Shown here piece after piece: positions 16,484 through 23,351 of a stretch of DNA of 24,225 nt. Below the pieces are notes generated by a model, which did no database searches, was not told the origin of the DNA, and saw nothing but the letters and a program-made list of their open reading frames with translations. Location of the stretch: positions 1 to 24,225 of IMG/VR virus record IMGVR_UViG_3300036781_000818, one strand, 5' to 3'. This stretch comes from a virus. How positions within the stretch are numbered: position 1 is the stretch's first letter; every line of letters begins with the position of its first letter. The translations under genes and the position numbers were made by a program.

Positions 16484-16580
16484 CCGATCGCTCTATGCAT
16501 CGTTGAAACGCGCGCTTTTCCAGCCATCGCCGACGGCGTTGGCGAGCGCGCAACGCATGGACTTTTCCAAGGAGACTGTG

Positions 16581-17156
16581 ATGACTAACACAACCAAGAC
16601 TACTGCCGACGATCTCGCCATCCCGGCGTTCCTCAAACGCGACGCGCAGAAGAACGTGGCGGCGGCGAAAAGGCCGACGACTGCAGCGACCACGAAGCAC
16701 GAGACGAAGTCGATCCCGCAAGCTATGACCCCCGAGGCCGTCAAAGCCGTCGTGGCCTCGCGAGCGAAAGCCGTCAAAGCAGCCAAGACCGCGAAGCTCG
16801 CGACGACAGCGGCAGCGAAGCCCAAGGCAGAGCCGAACGCGCCGGCGAAGAAGGCAGCGCCCAAGACTGCTGGCAAAAAGGCAGCAGCGCCGAAGCCCGC
16901 GAAGGCCAAGGCAGAGAAGAAGCCGAAGGACCTCGACCCGAAGGTCGTTGAGTTGATCGCGCTACTCAAGACGAAGAAAGGGGCTACGAACGACGAAGCG
17001 GCAAAGGCGCTCAAGCTCAAGGCGAAGGGTACCGCGCCGCATCAGTCGGCGTCCGCTCAAGTGCGAGCGATGATCCGCGACAAGGTTCGCAGGCTGCACG
17101 AAGTGAAGGCAGACCATGACAGCGAGCGCGGCGGTGTAGTGTTCCGCGTCGCCTAG
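16581..17156 (+). CDS. H1-like Lys/Ala-rich protein with DUF3489-like C-terminal domain
   Basis: The 191-aa product starts at an ATG at 16581 with AAGGAG six bases upstream. A short N-terminus (DDLAIPAFLKR) leads into a long Ala/Lys/Pro/Thr-rich arm (about 50-116, such as KKAAPKTAGKKAAAPKPAKA) like the tails of H1-type and AlgP-type proteins. Residues 118-191 form a compact domain: LDPKVVELIALLKTKKGATN and DEAAKALKL, then a basic helix and SERGGVVFRVA. This resembles the winged-helix-like DUF3489 domain common in rhizobial genomes. DNA binding is inferred from composition and fold. It might compact DNA or regulate cargo or late genes. It has its own promoter region and terminator, and opposes the late operon. 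Confidence 0.75.
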   Translation: MTNTTKTTADDLAIPAFLKRDAQKNVAAAKRPTTAATTKHETKSIPQAMTPEAVKAVVASRAKAVKAAKTAKLATTAAAKPKAEPNAPAKKAAPKTAGKKAAAPKPAKAKAEKKPKDLDPKVVELIALLKTKKGATNDEAAKALKLKAKGTAPHQSASAQVRAMIRDKVRRLHEVKADHDSERGGVVFRVA

Positions 17157-17175
17157 AGCACATTGACGATCCAAG

Positions 17176-17200
17176 CCCCCGCTTCGGCGGGGGTTTTTTT
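17176..17200 (+). terminator. Rho-independent terminator
   Basis: A perfect seven-base stem CCCCCGC/GCGGGGG closes on a UUCG tetraloop and is followed directly by seven Ts. It sits 20 bases after the H1-like stop. It works only for plus-strand transcripts, since no T run follows on the other strand, so minus-strand late transcription is not obviously stopped here. Confidence 0.92.
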
Positions 17201-17357
17201 GGTTTGGCGCCCGAAGTAGGGCGGCGTCTTCGGGATCAAGATCATGCCGTCCGTGCGCGGCCGCTTTGCACCAGTCTCGTCCGTCATGTCGCTATTCGCT
17301 TTTCCGTGCGAGGCGGCGCGGCCGGCTTCGACCTGAGCTGGAACTCTTGTCTCCGCT

Positions 17358-17373
17358 CTTAGATGTGTCTAAG
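17358..17373. repeat. Perfect palindrome CTTAGA-TGTG-TCTAAG
   Basis: Perfect six-base arms with a four-base loop lie about 75 bases before the transporter start, in the 245-base stretch between the terminator and the transporter, where I see no gene. The right arm runs into AAGGAG. It may be an operator or a leader hairpin controlling the transporter. Confidence 0.4.
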
Positions 17374-17445
17374 GAGAACCAGGGGTGCCCTTGCATTAGG
17401 CAAGCGGCAGGAAATGCGTCGGTCGGGCCGCCACGCGGAGTCGGC

Positions 17446-18630
17446 GTGCCCCCTGTGAGCTTTCCTTCGGTCCCTGCCGAGTATTTCATCTTCGCGGCCA
17501 CTCTGATCGCGATCGGCATCTTTCATCGTCATACCCTGCCGGCCGCTGTCTCCGGCCTCCTGACCGTCATCGTTTACCGGTTCGTGATGCTCGGCGGGGC
17601 CGAATGGCTGCACTGGATCGGCTCGCTCGCCGCTCATGAGTGGTCCACCCTCACCAACATCATTTTGGTGCTGCTCGGGTTCGCGGTGATGGCCAACCAC
17701 TTCGAGCGCAGCAAGCTTGCAGAAGCGTTGCCGCACGTGCTGCCGAAGAACTGGACCGGCGGGATGTTGCTGCTCGGCCTCGTGTTCGTGATGTCGATCT
17801 TCCTGGACAACATCGCCGCCGCCATCATCGGCGGGATCATGGCGCGGCACTACTACCACGGGCGGGTCGGGGTCGGCTTCCTCGCGGCCATCGTTGCGGC
17901 CGCCAATGCCGGCGGTGCTGGAAGCGTCGTAGGCGATACCACCACGACGATGATGTGGATCACCGGAATCCCTGCCCTCGAGGTCTTGCCGGCCTTCGTG
18001 GCGGCGCTGGTCGCCTTCGCCGTGTTCGGGCCACTGGCCTCGGTCCTACAAGGCCCGCCACGACGGCAGGCAACTACTGTCGCGCCTCCAACGATCGATT
18101 GGGCACGAACAGCGGTTGTTCTGGTGCTGCTCGGCGCGATCATCGCCGTCAACTCGTTCGGCAACGCCTTGTCACCCGCTCTCTACAAGACCGGGCCCTG
18201 GCTCGGCATTGGCCTGTGGATCGCCATCGCAATGACGGGCCTGTGGCGGAAGGTCGACTGGCGCGCGCCGCGGCGGGCAGTGCCCGGAACTTTGTTCCTG
18301 GCCTCTCTCGTGGCACTCGCGGCAACGATGCCCGTTGACGCGCTGCCCGCGGCCTCATGGCAGACGGTATTGGGCCTTGGCTTCCTCTCGGCCGTCTTCG
18401 ACAACATCCCGCTGACGGCCCTGGCCCTCAAGCAGGGCGGCTACGACTGGGCGCTGCTGGCGTACGCTGTCGGATTCGGGGGATCCATGATGTGGTTCGG
18501 GTCGTCGGCCGGCGTCGCCCTGTCGAACGAGTTTTCCCAGATCCGATCGGTCATCGCCTGGGCCCGCGCCGGGTGGTTCATCCCCGTGGCCTACGTCGCG
18601 GGCTTCTTCGCCCTGCTCTCTGTCAGATGA
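17446..18630 (+). CDS. NhaD-like ion transporter (putative Na+/H+ antiporter / citrate-transporter-type permease)
   Basis: The 394-aa membrane protein belongs to the ion-transporter superfamily that includes NhaD, ArsB and CitM. I chose a GTG at 17446 because GGAG lies five bases upstream and the mature sequence begins shortly after; a GTG at 17455 is an alternative, and the open frame extends further back without family-like sequence. About ten hydrophobic segments are visible. Two inverted-repeat signatures stand out: SIFLDNIAAAIIGG (117-130) and SAVFDNIPLTALAL (315-328), with SVVGDTTTTMMWITG (160-174) and GGSMMWFGSSAGVALSNEF (345-363). GDTTTTM and the paired DN motifs are typical of NhaD-type antiporters. 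Ion specificity cannot be proven. It lies on the opposite strand between capsid and portal, so it is cargo. Host-like and intact. Confidence 0.85.
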   Translation: MPPVSFPSVPAEYFIFAATLIAIGIFHRHTLPAAVSGLLTVIVYRFVMLGGAEWLHWIGSLAAHEWSTLTNIILVLLGFAVMANHFERSKLAEALPHVLPKNWTGGMLLLGLVFVMSIFLDNIAAAIIGGIMARHYYHGRVGVGFLAAIVAAANAGGAGSVVGDTTTTMMWITGIPALEVLPAFVAALVAFAVFGPLASVLQGPPRRQATTVAPPTIDWARTAVVLVLLGAIIAVNSFGNALSPALYKTGPWLGIGLWIAIAMTGLWRKVDWRAPRRAVPGTLFLASLVALAATMPVDALPAASWQTVLGLGFLSAVFDNIPLTALALKQGGYDWALLAYAVGFGGSMMWFGSSAGVALSNEFSQIRSVIAWARAGWFIPVAYVAGFFALLSVR

Positions 18631-18716
18631 AGTCCGACCTCATCCTTTTCGTAATCGTTACGTCCTTCCTTGCAGCGGGCCTGGTCATCCCCTTGCATGC
18701 ACGACATTTCCTTTGA
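18627..18716 (+). CDS. 29-aa single-helix membrane peptide coupled to the transporter
   Basis: An ATG at 18627 overlaps the transporter stop as ATGA and opens a 29-codon frame. The peptide MKSDLILFVIVTSFLAAGLV continues IPLHARHFL: a short polar start, one clean hydrophobic helix (about 5-21), and a basic tail. Small helices coupled this way often serve as subunits or regulators of the transporter before them (KdpF is a known case). A role here is inference. No homologue is recognised. Confidence 0.45.
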   Translation: MKSDLILFVIVTSFLAAGLVIPLHARHFL

Positions 18717-18801
18717 ATCGGTGGATGGAGCACTCCTCGCCGGATGATGGAGTTGCGCGCGCCGGCCAGGGATGTGCACGACGCGCGCTCCTCGTTGCCG
18801 A

Positions 18802-20172
18802 TCAGGCCGCCTGCCGGACACGCTGTTGCGAGGCGGGCGTGGACGGTACCGGAGCACCCGTAATCTCCTGCACGGCAGGGAGGCGGCGCATCATCCAGTA
18901 CGCAAAGCGTTCAGCCTTGATGCCCAGCAGGTTCTGCTGCCACAGCGACACCAGCGGCGTCGGCGGCGTCGCTGGGGCCTCGTCCATTTGCAGCGACGCC
19001 TCGTGCGAGGTGTCGATCATCGTTTCACCATCGTCGGCGACCATCAGCTCGAACTGCTCCAACAGGATGATCACCCCGGCTTTGACGTTGCCCGATACGA
19101 TGACCGGGATCCCCATCAGCGTGGGGGTGGAGCCCAGCACCCCCGGCGCACCGCCGGCAGACATAGACGGGAAGGCGAAGATGTCTTGAGCGGTGCGCAG
19201 TGTGGCGAGGTAAGTCGCTACCCCATAGCCCATCAGCCACACCGGACGGCGCAACGGGATGTTGGCTCCCGTCATGTTGAGGATCGCCGTGCTGAGGTCG
19301 CTCGTAATGTTGGCGACCGCGCCTCCGGAGCTGGGGATTTTCGTCGCCGCATTGGTGATCGAGGCGGGGCGAACACCCGCAATAGCGGTCACCTGGTCGT
19401 CAAGCAGCTGATTGTCCATGAATTCCGCGATGGCCGCGATTAGGTCGTCGCGCACGAGCTGCTCGGCACTCGGGGTCGAGAACCGCGCCAGCTCCTGCGT
19501 GATGACGACGATCACGGCCATCTTGGTCCAGGGCAGCGTGATCTGGTCGAACGCCAGCTTGCTGACCGGCTTTGAGCCGCCCTCACCGACCCAGCCCGCC
19601 GTCGCCCCGGCCGTCTGGCGCGGGATCTTGATGGCGAACGGCACGCGGCGATAGCCGTTGAGGCGGCCCATCACCGTCTCGGCACGCAGGAGCTCGATGA
19701 ATTCGCCGACCATCACCTGATAGTTGACGAGCGGCGCCGCCCACGCGGGGTCGGTGGTCGTGCCCGCCGCAACGGCGGCACGCAAGATCGCGCTGACCTC
19801 GGGTGTCTCGTTGTCCCATGCCTTCGCCATCTCGGCCGCCAGCATGAGATTGCCTTTGGCTCGTGCGAGCGCGCCGACATAGCGCGTGAACGCCTGCCCC
19901 TTGAACGCGACGAACTTCGGCTTGGGATCGAGGATCGCGGTCGGTGTCGGCGCGGGCTGCGCCAGGTGCGCGAGTTGGCGCTCGGCCTCGAGCAGCTTCT
20001 CCAGCTGCCCATCGATGTCCCGCACTTCGCCCTGATCCTTGTCGAAAGCCTTCTGTTCGTCCTCGGTGAACAGCCGGTTGTCGTTGGCTGCGGTGTCGCT
20101 CAGCGCCTGCATGGCGTCGAGATGCGCGTTTCGCTTCTTCTGGAGCGCGTCGATCTGCTTGCGAATAGACAT
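18802..20172 (-). CDS. Major capsid protein, HK97 fold
   Basis: The 456-aa protein starts at an ATG at 20172 with GGGGAG seven bases upstream, 15 bases after the protease. Residues 1-70 form a charged coiled coil (IRKQIDALQKKRNAHLDAMQ), the scaffold-like delta domain of HK97 that the protease removes, followed by a Pro-rich linker (72-85). The shell domain includes IPRQTAGATAGWVGEGGSKP and the E-loop/P-domain region KLAFDQITLPWTKMAVIVVI. RPVWLMGYGVATYLATLR and TPTLMGIPVIVSG follow, a recognised HK97 coat pattern. The C-terminus (about 430-456) is extended and Pro/Gln-rich. Confidence 0.94.
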   Translation of the reverse strand: MSIRKQIDALQKKRNAHLDAMQALSDTAANDNRLFTEDEQKAFDKDQGEVRDIDGQLEKLLEAERQLAHLAQPAPTPTAILDPKPKFVAFKGQAFTRYVGALARAKGNLMLAAEMAKAWDNETPEVSAILRAAVAAGTTTDPAWAAPLVNYQVMVGEFIELLRAETVMGRLNGYRRVPFAIKIPRQTAGATAGWVGEGGSKPVSKLAFDQITLPWTKMAVIVVITQELARFSTPSAEQLVRDDLIAAIAEFMDNQLLDDQVTAIAGVRPASITNAATKIPSSGGAVANITSDLSTAILNMTGANIPLRRPVWLMGYGVATYLATLRTAQDIFAFPSMSAGGAPGVLGSTPTLMGIPVIVSGNVKAGVIILLEQFELMVADDGETMIDTSHEASLQMDEAPATPPTPLVSLWQQNLLGIKAERFAYWMMRRLPAVQEITGAPVPSTPASQQRVRQAA

Positions 20173-20187
20173 GACTAAACTCCCCGG

Positions 20188-20823
20188 TCACGGGGTGGGG
20201 GCCGCCTGATGCCTGCCGAGGCGGGAAAGAGTGATGGTGCGGCTGCGCGCTGCGGCTGCGACCTGGGCGGCAGTCCCATCGTCGAACAGGCAGCGCATCT
20301 CAGCGGGCGTGAGCCCGAATGACTTGGCGAGCTGCAGCGCGTTAGGGTTCGCGGGAACCGGCACGACGCTCAGCTCCAACAGCTCTTGGGCGATGTATTC
20401 GAAGCCCGTGAGGTGCTTGTCGGCATTAAAGATCGGGTTGGGCGGCGCCAGCGGCAGGAAGCCGACCGAGACCGCGTTGAGCGCGCCATGCTCGATCAGC
20501 GACCAGACGCTGTCGGCGAAGCTGGTCACGCCCTCGGGCAGAAACTCGGCGTGCGCGATCAGCTGCGTGCCTTCGACGGCGATCGGATCGACCTTGCCGA
20601 CCGGCAGCGAGTCCGACTGGTGTCCGAACAGCAGCACGGGATTTTTGCGATAGTTGCCGAGCTGCCACCCGCTGGCGCGAATAATGTCGCCGTAGCGGTC
20701 GACCGTCTCGTCGCTGGCGACGAAGCGGGCGCGTCGGGTGCCGCCATCACCGCTCGCGCGTGCCAGAATGGCGGCGCGCCTCTGCATCACGCCGACTTGC
20801 GGCGCGGTACGGGTAGCGGGCAT
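20188..20823 (-). CDS. Prohead protease, HK97 family (peptidase S78)
   Basis: The 211-aa protein starts at an ATG at 20823 with GGAGG five bases upstream. The core shows the family signature: TVDRYGDIIRASGWQL (40-55), NPVLLFGHQSDSLPVG (61-76) with the catalytic His68, ALNAVSVGFLPL (114-125) with the catalytic Ser119, and ELLELSVVPVPANPNA (147-162). It cleaves the delta domain of the capsid protein encoded next and then itself, allowing head maturation. The C-terminal Thr/Arg/Ala-rich tail is likely its own cleavage region. Confidence 0.94.
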   Translation of the reverse strand: MPATRTAPQVGVMQRRAAILARASGDGGTRRARFVASDETVDRYGDIIRASGWQLGNYRKNPVLLFGHQSDSLPVGKVDPIAVEGTQLIAHAEFLPEGVTSFADSVWSLIEHGALNAVSVGFLPLAPPNPIFNADKHLTGFEYIAQELLELSVVPVPANPNALQLAKSFGLTPAEMRCLFDDGTAAQVAAAARSRTITLSRLGRHQAAPTP

Positions 20824-20863
20824 GGCCCCTCCGTGTCGTCAGATTGTTGAAGGGAGCGCGCGC

Positions 20864-21043
20864 CTACCGAGGCCTACGATGCTCTAAGCCACGCGGCGTT
20901 GACCGTTTGCTCGACCGTACCGGCTTCGGTTTGCCCGATCGTGGCGTGTTCGGCTTGGCGCTTGGGCGCTTGATGATCCGCTCGCTCGTCATCGCCGAGC
21001 CGAGCCCGAGGCCAGCTTGGGGTCGCGATGATTTGATCGTCAT
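20864..21043 (-). CDS. Small basic hypothetical protein, 59 aa
   Basis: The start is the ATG at 21043, because AAGG lies seven bases upstream; an in-frame ATG at 21097 would remove that signal. The product is very basic and rich in Arg, Lys, Ser and Pro, with SERIIKRPSAKPNTPRSGKP in the middle and no hydrophobic core. It might bind DNA or RNA, but I do not recognise it. It is the first gene after the divergent intergenic region and precedes the protease by 40 bases, so it may be the leading gene of a protease-capsid transcript. Confidence 0.6.
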   Translation of the reverse strand: MTIKSSRPQAGLGLGSAMTSERIIKRPSAKPNTPRSGKPKPVRSSKRSTPRGLEHRRPR

Positions 21044-21089
21044 GTTGTGACCTTTTTGGCCGCAGTCGAGATATGCGTTTCTGCGCGAT

Positions 21090-21105
21090 TTAAACATCCT
21101 GTCGA
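21090..21105 (-). promoter_or_regulatory. TNGWCA-N3-TGTTTAA motif upstream of the small basic gene
   Basis: Read on the minus strand it is TCGACAGGATGTTTAA, about 50 bases before the start at 21043. It stands back to back with the plus-strand copy at 21116, ten bases apart, in a 212-base intergenic region that is AT-rich for this genome. It may drive or control the protease-capsid transcript. Confidence 0.4.
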
Positions 21106-21115
21106 AATATTGAAC

Positions 21116-21131
21116 TGGTCAGTTTGTTTAA
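21116..21131 (+). promoter_or_regulatory. TNGWCA-N3-TGTTTAA motif upstream of the unknown plus-strand gene
   Basis: The sequence TGGTCAGTTTGTTTAA points towards the gene starting at 21256. Its 3' end is part of the palindrome GTTTAAAC (21126-21133). It pairs divergently with the minus-strand copy at 21090-21105. Confidence 0.4.
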
Positions 21132-21255
21132 ACGCTTGCCTTGCAGTCTCACTGCTCAGTAGCTTCCGGTCATTCGGAGTGCGGGAGCGCAACCCGCCAA
21201 CGTGACCGCTGGTGGAGGAAAGGCGGCGACATCAACCAATGCGACGAGGAGCAAG

Positions 21256-21627
21256 ATGACTATGCAGGCGTTGCTTAGCGTAGCGCGGAGGCGTCACTGT
21301 CTCGCCGAACAGGACGGGGCGCTAATGCCGTTCTTCCGAGTTGAGCAACACCACGAAGGGTTCGTCCGCATGCTGATGGGACTTGGCATGTCACTCGCCG
21401 CCGTCCCTGTGCAACACCTCGGCGAGCAGCGGCTCTACCTCGGCGTGCGCTGTCACAATGCGGTGCAGGCCAAGCGCCATACCATCGAAATCGTACGCGA
21501 GCTGCTGATCGTTCGGCCCGAACTGCTGCCGGGCCTCGATCTCGGCACTTGGAAGGCACGCAAACTGAGCAATCGCCTGTGCCTGTTCTGGACAGGCGTA
21601 GAGATCGAGCGCGTGCTGCTACACTAG
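21256..21627 (+). CDS. Unknown 123-aa protein, opposite to the late genes
   Basis: The start chosen is the ATG at 21256 because AGGAG lies five bases upstream; in-frame ATGs further back lack a signal. The protein is a mix of helical and strand segments: MPFFRVEQHHEGFVRMLMGL, then LAAVPVQHLGEQRLYLGVRC, IEIVRELLIVRPELLPGLDL and a C-terminal RLCLFWTGVEIERVLLH. Composition is that of a real globular protein, unlike the Arg-rich antisense frame. No family comes to mind. It converges on terL with a four-base overlap of stop codons and has its own motif-bearing upstream region, so it looks like a moron. Confidence 0.65.
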   Translation: MTMQALLSVARRRHCLAEQDGALMPFFRVEQHHEGFVRMLMGLGMSLAAVPVQHLGEQRLYLGVRCHNAVQAKRHTIEIVRELLIVRPELLPGLDLGTWKARKLSNRLCLFWTGVEIERVLLH

Positions 21628-23351
21628 ACAAAGAACATGTCGGGCTCGCCGCGCTGGGTTACGGTCATTCGCCGACCGAGGGCCATGATTAGTGCGGTGA
21701 TCCCATCGATTCGGCCGGTGCTGTGCGCCTTGTTTGGCATCTCGTTGAGGTTCTTGTCGCGCTGTACCTTGAGATTGGACGCCATGACCGTGAGCACGGG
21801 GTTGTCGCCGTGGTCGAGCTTGCGGTCGGCGATCAGCGCCTGCAGCTCCTTCGTCGGCGCCGTGTAACTCCGCATGCCCTGCACGAATTCGACCGCCTCG
21901 ACGCCTGCCTCGTTCAGCTCGACCGCGAGCTGCGTGGCGTTCCAGGGGTCGTAGGCCATGGACTCGATCTCGCAGCGCTTGGCGTCGGCGATGATCGCCG
22001 CCTTGATTTCGGCGTGGTCGATGACGTTGCCTGGGGTCGCCTCCATCCATCCTTCCTCGACCCAGCGGCGATAGGGCATACGATCACGATCGGCGCGCTC
22101 CTCGATGGTGTCGGCGGGCATCCAGAACCGGCAAGCGACCCGCATGATGCCGCCCTCGTCGGGCTCGTAGAGCCGCACGAAGGCGCTGATGTCGATCTTG
22201 CTCGACAGATCCAGCCCGGCGAAGCAACGGCGGCTTTCGAGCTTGTCGGGGTCGAACCGCCCGCGCGAATTCTTCGCCCATTGCGCCATGTCGATGACGC
22301 GGTCCATGGCCGACGAACGAACGTTGAGCCGCAGCCGCTTGAAGGCGACCAGCGCGCCGGCGCTCTTGGCTGCCTTGCGCGCCTGCCGCTCGAGATCGTC
22401 GAGCTTGACCGAGATGCCGAGGTTGGGATTGGCCTTCGCCCAGGCCACGGGATCGTCCCACCGGTCGCCCTTGTCGATGGTCGAGATGAAGGCGAACACG
22501 CTGTCATCCTCGACGGCGCCCTCCAGCACCTTGATGGCGTAGTCGTTCTCCGCCGTGTAGACGCTCTCCGGGTCGTCGTCGCCCGCCGTGGTGATGATCC
22601 ACAAGATCGGCTGACGGCGCGAGCCCAGCGCGGTGTCGAGCACGTCGAGCAGCGCGCGCGTCTTGTGGCGGTGCAGCTCGTCGACCAGCACGCAATGGGG
22701 ATTGAGCCCGTCGAGCGTGCGGTCGTCGCTGCTCAGCGGCTCGAATTTCGAGGCGGTCGCGTCGATGGAAAGATTGAGCTTGTAGCGCGCAATCGTCGCC
22801 GCCAGGTCGGGCGAGCTGGCGACCATGCGCTTGGCTTCGTCGAAGATGATCCGCGCCTGATCGCGCTTGGTCGCGGCGGCGTAGATTTCTGCGCCGGGCT
22901 CGCCGTCGCACGCCAGCATGTCGAGCCCGACGCCCGCCAGCTTGGTGCTCTTGCCGTTCTTGCGCGGCAGCTCCTCGTAGACGTAGCGGAACCGGCGGGT
23001 GCCATCTGGGCGCTTCCAGCCGAACACCGAGCCGATCACGAACTTCTGCCACGGGCTCAGCTCGACAGGCTGGCGCGCCCATTCCCCCTTCGAGTGCCGC
23101 AGAAACGTCGAGTAGAAGCCGATCCGGTGCTGCGCGGCGGGCGCATCGAATACGAGCCCGCGCCGCTTGCCCTTGGCGAGGTCGCGCAGATGCCGCCGGC
23201 AGGCGAGTTTGACGAAGCGGCAGGCGATGATCTCGCCGGCGATCACCGAGCGGGCATAGGCGGTCGTCTCGTCAATGGAGCTTGTCGGGCTTGCGGTCGA
23301 GGTACGCCGCGAGCCGCGCGTTGTTCCGCGGCTGGCCGATGCTCGGGACAT
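21624..23351 (-). CDS. terL: Terminase large subunit (HK97-type, Terminase_1)
   Basis: The chosen start is the ATG at 23351 (575 aa), with GGAG ten bases upstream, overlapping terS by 80 bases. The first 27 residues (Arg/Ser/Thr-rich) are not family-like, so a later non-ATG start close to the terS stop is possible; conserved sequence begins with ETTAYARSVIAGEI. Walker A is RKNGKST (130-136), Walker B is VLVDELH (221-227), and TTAG (254-257) may be the coupling motif. The nuclease domain has GLDLSS (Asp380), AYDPWNA (Asp467) and GRIDGITAL (Asp549). It is the ATP-driven motor and nuclease that packages DNA, together with terS upstream. Confidence 0.94.
   Translation of the reverse strand: MSRASASRGTTRGSRRTSTASPTSSIDETTAYARSVIAGEIIACRFVKLACRRHLRDLAKGKRRGLVFDAPAAQHRIGFYSTFLRHSKGEWARQPVELSPWQKFVIGSVFGWKRPDGTRRFRYVYEELPRKNGKSTKLAGVGLDMLACDGEPGAEIYAAATKRDQARIIFDEAKRMVASSPDLAATIARYKLNLSIDATASKFEPLSSDDRTLDGLNPHCVLVDELHRHKTRALLDVLDTALGSRRQPILWIITTAGDDDPESVYTAENDYAIKVLEGAVEDDSVFAFISTIDKGDRWDDPVAWAKANPNLGISVKLDDLERQARKAAKSAGALVAFKRLRLNVRSSAMDRVIDMAQWAKNSRGRFDPDKLESRRCFAGLDLSSKIDISAFVRLYEPDEGGIMRVACRFWMPADTIEERADRDRMPYRRWVEEGWMEATPGNVIDHAEIKAAIIADAKRCEIESMAYDPWNATQLAVELNEAGVEAVEFVQGMRSYTAPTKELQALIADRKLDHGDNPVLTVMASNLKVQRDKNLNEMPNKAHSTGRIDGITALIMALGRRMTVTQRGEPDMFFV

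Larger units (their letters stand above)
16281..16580. other. Divergent intergenic region (portal / H1-like gene)
   Basis: About 300 bases separate the portal side from the plus-strand H1-like gene. No convincing gene lies here. The right half is locally AT-richer and contains an inverted repeat, the TNGWCA-N3-TGTTTAA motif and the AAGGAG ribosome binding site of the next gene (16569-16574). Since the plus-strand cassette interrupts the late operon, a minus-strand promoter for portal may also be here, but I cannot point to clear -35 and -10 boxes. Confidence 0.5.

Noticed and set aside
17156-17288. Minus-strand 44-codon ORF running through the terminator
   Set aside because: Its C-terminus is only the reverse reading of the terminator hairpin and A run, and it has no clear ribosome binding site.
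17363-17458. 31-codon plus-strand ORF starting inside the palindrome before the transporter
   Set aside because: The start lies in the palindrome loop without a Shine-Dalgarno, and the peptide is Arg-rich like non-coding frames.
18717-18801. GC-rich inverted sequence between the capsid stop and the membrane peptide stop
   Set aside because: Alternating GCGCGC tracts can pair, but no T run follows on either strand, so I do not call a terminator.
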